Shown: positions 58,111-64,000 of the stretch, one piece after another | Layout: the number at the start of each line of letters is the position of its first letter | Numbering within the stretch: the first letter of the stretch is position 1 | Notes under the pieces: model-generated | The model's database searches: none | The model's input: the letters and a program-made list of their open reading frames with translations, nothing else | What the model was told of the DNA's origin: nothing | Made by a program: the position numbers and the translations under genes | Source of the DNA: Halichondria panicea | Taxonomy: Eukaryota > Porifera > Demospongiae > Suberitida > Halichondriidae | DNA: 64,000 nt | Direction of reading: 5' to 3' | Assembly: GCF_963675165.1 (NCBI RefSeq) | Contig: NC_087382.1 | Span: 6,000,315-6,064,314, forward strand

Positions 58111-59470
58111 TACAAGCTGCATGGCTGGCTTTGTGGTGAAAAGAAAAAAAAATCAATCAACTCCAATTCTTCTAAATAAATTTATGTTTGTTGCTGTTCA
58201 CAGTCGAACCGCAATGGTTCCAGCGCATGCTCCTATGGGGAGTTTTATTTTCTCATAAATATATTAATGAGCTATTCGGTAGCATTTTTTTATAACTCTC
58301 TTCCCTTTGCAGTTTGTTTCCTGCTTCCTGCACCAATCTATTATACACATGGCAGGAACTAAATATAGCCACAAAGCCGCCATGTGGCTTGCTTAGAAAC
58401 TTCAACACTAGACAAATTTACATGCCACAGCAAACTGAACTGACAAACTGTTGCAAAGGTATGAGACGAATTTGAACATGTTCAGTGCTATCTTATAGGA
58501 TTGATGAACATCAATATGTAATTGTTTTTTGTGTCGATCCATTGAGAGTCGAGAAATGCATCGTTGAAAATGCTGTATAAAAAACCACAAAATAGTATAT
58601 ACTAGTGAGAGATGTGAGCACACAATAAGCCACATTTTGTGTATTACATCCAACAGATGTCCTCCTCAACACATTCTAAGCATCATCCAAATCAGTCGTA
58701 CTTGTATTCTGTGTGGTACGAAAAATATGCTATTATTACAGGTCAAAAATTTTTTTAATCAGGAATTGCCTAAACAGACCACTATATATGCTTACCCCAC
58801 TGTAGAGAAGCTCAGCTAACCTACCCAGCTTATTTAGTATACCTAGCAAGTGGAATAAACCTGTAATGTTACTCATAAATTATTCCTGAACATCCAACAT
58901 TAACGAGCAACAGGTTAATTAATCTCACCGTTATTTGCCACGTAATAGCGAGTTTTTAAGCATTTCTAAATGTTAGCAGCAGTGAGATACAGCCATTATT
59001 ACTGTGGCTGTGGACCAGGATGTACTTCTGGTGCATTTGCAGAGAGATTGCTGAAACGAAAGAGCCGGAAATTGAATTGGACTCAGACAGCGAAGACCAG
59101 TGACAGTGACAAGGAGAATATAGAGACAAAAGTCATCACTGGCCTAGAGTAAAAAACGATTTGATAGATATGCAAACATGACTGAACATTTAACCATAGA
59201 TAATGTTTTAACTATGCTCTTTGTATTATGATATACTGACAATGTAGTGCCATCTACAAAAGTCTACTGACAAATTGTTGCAAAGAGAATAACTCAGTGA
59301 GCAAAGGAATGTATTTACTCCATGGTTGATCTCATTTTTCGATGGAATTGGAATCAACAACTTGTGAAATCGTAAACATCGTCAAAATGAACAAGACATA
59401 ACAAATTGTGGATCTGTACATATGCACTCAGACAGAGACAACGAATCAGTTGTCCAATATTCACCACGCA
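58111..59470. other. Intergenic stretch, only one weak ORF
   Basis: 58970-59152 is a 60-codon plus-strand frame (AERLLKRKSRKLNWTQTAK) without clear family, splice or start support. The rest shows no gene. The promoter of the sushi-domain gene should lie near its 3' end, but no element is distinctive. Confidence 0.4.
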
Positions 59471-60799
59471 ATGGATAAAAACCCAGTGTATGAGTTTGAT
59501 AGTTACAGTGCTAAGTCCCCGCTATCTGACAGCAGAACCAATGTACTACAACCTACAAGGTCCAAGCAAGCCACAAGACCTAAGAATTCTTGTCGGACAT
59601 GTGCATCTGCAACCTTTGCCGTAGTGGCTGTGCTTGCTCTAATGATTCTTGCTGGAGTGATAGTCACAGTTATTTTGAGACTACAGAATGCAAAATCTGA
59701 GTCTAACACAGAGTTTGCTTCACTGAAACAGGAGATGGAAAGTTTGAAAGAGTTTATGATTCAACAAGCGAATGTATCCAATGAACTGACAAAGGTTATC
59801 CAAGTTCAAAAAAGTGAAATTGATTATCTGAAGCAACATTTAAATGAAAGCACTATCGAGTTACAAAGTGAGATTGGATGTTTGAAGCGAAACCTGAATG
59901 AAAGCATTTATAACTTACAGACACACATTCAGACATTGAGTCAGAATTTCACTACTGAAGTTACCATTGTACAACAATTTGTGATGGCAAAGATTAATGA
60001 AACAAAGTACAATGTGACCGAACAAATTAATATCCTCCAGACATCTTCAAGTGAGAGCATACAAGAACTGAAATTGCTACTTTGTACTTTAAATGTGACA
60101 CTAACAGCTGAGATTGATAATGTCCATTTGGATTGTATGAAAAAAGCTAACGAAACACAGTACAGCATTTATAATGTGACACAAGAAATTAAAATCCTCC
60201 AGTCATCTTCAAGTGAGAACATCCAAGAACTGCATTTGTTACTTCGTGCTTCAAATGAGACATTCATTTCTGAGATTGATAGTGTCTGGGAAAGACAAAA
60301 CCAGAATGTTCTCGACTGCATGATAAAGGTAAACGAAACACAGACTGAAATATACGAAGAAACGCAAAAAATTGATGATCGCATTGATCTACTTGTTGAG
60401 AATTTTACGTCAGATGTGGAAGCAATCCAAATTCAAATTAGCACTATCCTGAACACCACTGGCCTACTTGGTAAGTATGTAAAATACACTAGTATAATAT
60501 AATAGTCGGCTAGAAATTTCTATAGATAAACTCTATATCCATTGACCCGTACACAGATGAACAAATTGTTGCGAATATTACGTCAGATGTGGAAGCGATC
60601 CAAAATCAAATTAGAGATATCCTGGCACGGAACACCACTGGCTCACAAGGTTTAACAATCATGCATTACCGTACTATTGCTAATTATATTTATGGTACAA
60701 ATCTCCCCAAAATATAAAACTTTACTTCTATGCATTACACACACAGTGACACACACACGCACACGCACACGCACACGCACACACACACACACAGTGACA

Positions 60800-60830
<31 letters not shown>

Positions 60831-63800
60831 ATGCACACACACACACACGCAGAGGGACCACTAACTTGCGAAGGACTTTCCCTACCCACCAATGGAGGAT
60901 TCAGTATAGAGGCAGGACCTAACTCACTGAGTGGTGGACTGGGCTCAGTAGCTACCTACACATGTGACCCTGGCTATGCTCTAGTGGGACAGAGGACCAG
61001 GACTTGTGAGGACACTAACGGAGGAACAGTCACCATAGGAGCATGGAGTGGAGAGCGTCCATTTTGTCAAGGTTATTTGATGTAATTGATTTAGAGGTAT
61101 ACGTGTGTATCGATCACTGTACCTTTAAAGCAAAACAGTGCCAATGCACTGCCGCAGTATCAATACAGAAGTCTATATAATATACTGTTATTTTCCTTCT
61201 TATCAGAAATACTTTGCTTGGAGCCTCCCACACCAGTAAATGGAGATGCAGTATTGAGTAGCCAAGGGATGAGTGTGGGCACCACTGCTAACTACTCCTG
61301 TGACTCCGGGTATGTTCTTGTCGGCCAGGCAATCAGGACTTGTGAGGATGTTAATGGAGACATAATTGGAAGATGGAGTGGAACTACGCCGATTTGTGAA
61401 GGTACAAACAGTCAACAAAAATTAATACAGAAACAGAATTAAGAATTTGTGTACGCAATATCCATTGTGGCATCATCCATTAACATTTTTTGTAGTATTT
61501 TCTTGTAGACATTATCTTATACAACCACAATGTCAAGTTTCCATATCATATACCATTGCACATATACAGTGATTATTAGATGCCAGCAGTTGACTCATCT
61601 GACTAACGGAGAAGTCAGTGTTTCCATTGGCACACTCGGAGTGAACCTTGGTGTGGGAGCTGTAGCTACCTACTCCTGCAGCAATGGCTATGGACTAGTG
61701 GGACAAGTTACCAGGACGTGTGTTAGTGATGGAGGTAGCTCAGGAATATGGAGTGGGAGTGAACCAACGTGTGAAGGTTTGTCTAGTGTATACCAGGCTA
61801 GGATTGAATACTATAATGAAACCTTGAGCTCCGATAACGGATCTTTTGTCTAAAATTAATGTCAGTCTATATACTGGCTACATAACATTTTAGAATATCC
61901 AAAAACTATAGAGCAAACGCTGTACATGTGCATGTGTATGCTGCTATAATTAGTCTGACCTCTCTTGTTATTCATAAAATTGAGTGAATAGCTATAGAAT
62001 CCCTGAAGGAGTACTGAAGTATGTAAACAACTGCTGTACATTTGTACAAATATTCACAGAGGTGATCACATGTTCACCACTTGCACCTCCTGTCAATGGA
62101 ACCCTCACGTTCACTCCTGGTGTTGATAACAGCAACATTGGACTGGGATCAGTGGCCACCTACTCCTGTAACCTCGGCTATGTGCTAGTGGGACAATCTA
62201 TAAGAGAATGTCTAACTACAAATGGTGGAGCTTGGAGTGGATTGGTCCCTATATGTGAAGGTATCTAATGTACCATCATTACCACGTAACTAGATGTATA
62301 AGGGATTTGCAATGTCATACATAGTGATTATGTAATGCAGTTTGTTAAAAACATGTACTGCTATCTTTGATAAGTATTGTGTAGCGTGAGTGTGCACCAG
62401 TATTTAATTTAGTCTTGCGAGCAGCCGTCGAAGGGGGAAGGACGTCTGGTAAAACCCGCCGCTTTTCCATGAGCCCATTTTGGAATGTGTCGCACCAATC
62501 AGATTGCCAGATTTTAATATTTTGGGTGGGGTTTTACGTAACCTGTAGAAAGGAAATGTGCACTATAAAGAAAAGCAGCTATAGATCTACATGTAGACGC
62601 CAGAGTGTAGAAGCCTAAAAGCTAGACTAGCTGCTGCTATTTGATTTGTGACAGTGTTGCTGCCATAAAGCTAGGTTATAAGGAGCTCAAACCCAAACAA
62701 AAGTTAGCTGTGTGAAGGAAATGTGTGCAGATCTGGAGACGTGTTGCTTATCTGGGAGCAGCTTTTGAGGGAACAGTGCGTCCTGTAGTGGGACTCTGTA
62801 GCAGACTCAGTATTATGACATGTTCTGACAACATTTAAATTATAGTGACATAATAATTAATAATCATACACATATCACATTCCTGAGTATCATGGAAAAG
62901 CGGCGGGTTTTACCAGACGTCCTTCCCCCTTTGACGGCTGCTCGCGAGACTATATTTAATTAAGGACTGTCCGAAGATGATAATCATATAATTATTATGC
63001 AGAGGCTGTCTTCTGTCCAATACTAACGGCCCCAGGCAATGGTAGTGTGACTATCAGTTCTGGTGTCAACCCCCTCAGTGTGGGGTCAGTGGCTACCTAC
63101 TCATGTGACCCAGGTTACGCCCTCCTGGGACCCCCCACCAGGGCTTGTGAGGACCCAAACACTGACTCAGTGGGAACATGGAACGGAACAATGCCAGATT
63201 GTGAAGGTGAAGTTGTGATCAAACTGTCTCTAAGTGAATACCCTGTGGTTATTAGATGCCAATAATTCAATAGGGGATCAAACGTTGGTCTCGCTTAAAC
63301 GCCTCACCCTGGAACCTCAGTTAGGAATTTGAAGAAAAGTGTCCGTGTAGTGTTACTTTACACAATGTGATTTCTAGTAATCTTACTTATTGTACTAATG
63401 CGTAATACTAGAATATTTTGCGAGGTCAACATATGCGAATTTATATGCAAGTGTTGATCACTTCGCAAACGTAAAATTGCAAAATCTAAATTAGTACTGG
63501 TAATTAAACACGATTGCCAGAACGCAATAGTTTAGATTGCAAAGATTCAATTATTCTGCTGATTTGGCTCATTCGTGAAGGTTTTTCACCAGCAAGTAAT
63601 ATATAGCTACGGTACTTTGAACGTTTATTATTTCTCACAATTTATTTTGCTCGATGATTATTGTGTTGATTTCTTTTATAAGGTGTGTAACTCATTTTCA
63701 TAGTGATTCTTTGCCCTGAGATCATGGCCCCTGTTAATGGCACCCTCATCATTTCCACCCCCTCACCAACCCAACCTCTTGGTGTGGGCACCACTGCCAC

Positions 63801-63913
63801 CTACTCGTGTGACCCTGGCTATGTTCTGGTTGGTGATCTCACTAGGACTTGTGAAGACCCTGGAACTGGAACAGTAGTCGGAACTTGGAGTGGCTCAGAA
63901 GTGGATCCTACAT
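59471..63913 (+). CDS. Type II membrane protein: coiled-coil stalk plus sushi (CCP) domains, 3' partial
   Basis: Eight exons are visible: 59471-60470, 60557-60649, 60853-61071, 61207-61401, 61570-61776, 62060-62260, 63003-63206 and 63704-63913. The gene runs past the window. The start at 59471 gives MDKNPVYEFDSYS, with an NPxY motif in a cytoplasmic tail of about 47 residues. A membrane helix (about 48-69) has no signal peptide, so topology is type II. Residues 70 to about 365 form a helical stalk with about a dozen N-glycosylation sites (NVS, NES, NFT, NVT, NET) and internal repeats (ITSDVEAIQ recurs in exon 2). Exons 3-8 each encode one sushi domain, with the pattern C..P..NG, G..ATYSCD.GY.LVG, RTCE and WSG..P.C. 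Each is a multiple of 3 bp with phase 1 at both ends. Sushi arrays bind ligands or complement-type proteins. The scavenger-receptor-like layout suggests pattern recognition or adhesion, by inference. Confidence 0.88.
60738..60852 (+). repeat. (CA)n microsatellite at the acceptor of the first sushi exon
   Basis: A run of (ac)n with acgc, gtgac and atgc interruptions continues to the acceptor cgcag at 60852. Confidence 0.88.
62412..62952. mobile_element. MITE with 60-bp inverted ends in a sushi-gene intron
   Basis: cttgcgagcagccgtc and gaagggggaaggacgtctgg at 62413 are inverted at 62892-62951 (ccagacgtccttccccctt, gacggctgctcgcgag). The element is about 540 bp and lies in the intron between the fourth and fifth sushi exons. 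It has no coding capacity. Confidence 0.78.
63207..63703. other. Sushi-gene intron, nothing else seen
   Basis: This is the intron between the fifth and sixth sushi exons. It is AT-rich with some tcgcaaa / tttgcga repeats. No other feature is supported. Confidence 0.5.
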
Positions 63914-64000
63914 GTGAGTATTTTGTGTACATTTTAAGTTTAGGGTGTACAGTTAATCACTGGAACATTTTTGGATCACTAGCTACATATGTACATAGTT

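Noticed and set aside
1-64000. CRISPR arrays, bacterial operons, tRNA or rRNA genes
   Set aside because: Spliced eukaryotic genes dominate the window; no direct-repeat/spacer array or recognisable tRNA or rRNA sequence was seen by eye.

Overview
This is a eukaryotic, animal-type window. It is AT-rich with heavy intergenic repeats, and its genes are split by mostly short GT-AG introns. Domains include CUB, sushi/CCP, GOLD and a PFTAIRE-type cyclin-dependent kinase. The compact genes, many small inverted-repeat transposons and a degenerate reverse transcriptase of a kind common in sponges and corals make a demosponge or other early-branching marine invertebrate most likely. The species assignment is inference.

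Layout. 1-1166 (+): 3' end of a CUB-domain gene. 4689-5765 (+): broken copy of a cysteine-rich secreted protein whose intact paralog lies at 29606-30676. 7281-9898 (+): broken, partial copy of the CUB gene. 10511-14191 (-): four-exon type I membrane protein. 14200-28500: mostly transposons and decayed genes, including two long-inverted-repeat elements, twin copies of a 0.5 kb element, a dead reverse transcriptase, an unrecognised 216-codon ORF and a broken nuclease-like gene. 33205-39429 (+): GOLD-domain protein. 40947-51410 (-): CDK14/15-type kinase in 12 exons. 51638-57257 (-): 1,116-residue coiled-coil protein with a METTL27-like methyltransferase (54780-55439) inside its first intron. 57718-58110 (+): decayed intronless copy of the splicing factor gene YJU2. 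59471-63913 (+, runs off the window): type II membrane protein with a glycosylated coiled-coil stalk and at least six sushi domains.

The exon models were assembled by hand. Every junction listed keeps the reading frame and uses GT-AG borders. The genes do not form an evident pathway. Two cell-surface themes recur: lineage-type secreted or membrane proteins with nearby decayed duplicates, and intracellular housekeeping or signalling genes (CDK, GOLD, methyltransferase).

The most unusual pattern is that long (CA)n microsatellites sit directly against the 3' splice sites of exons in three unrelated genes. Other notable items are the two-module cysteine-rich family, the same-strand nested methyltransferase, and several transposons for which empty sites can be seen elsewhere in the window.
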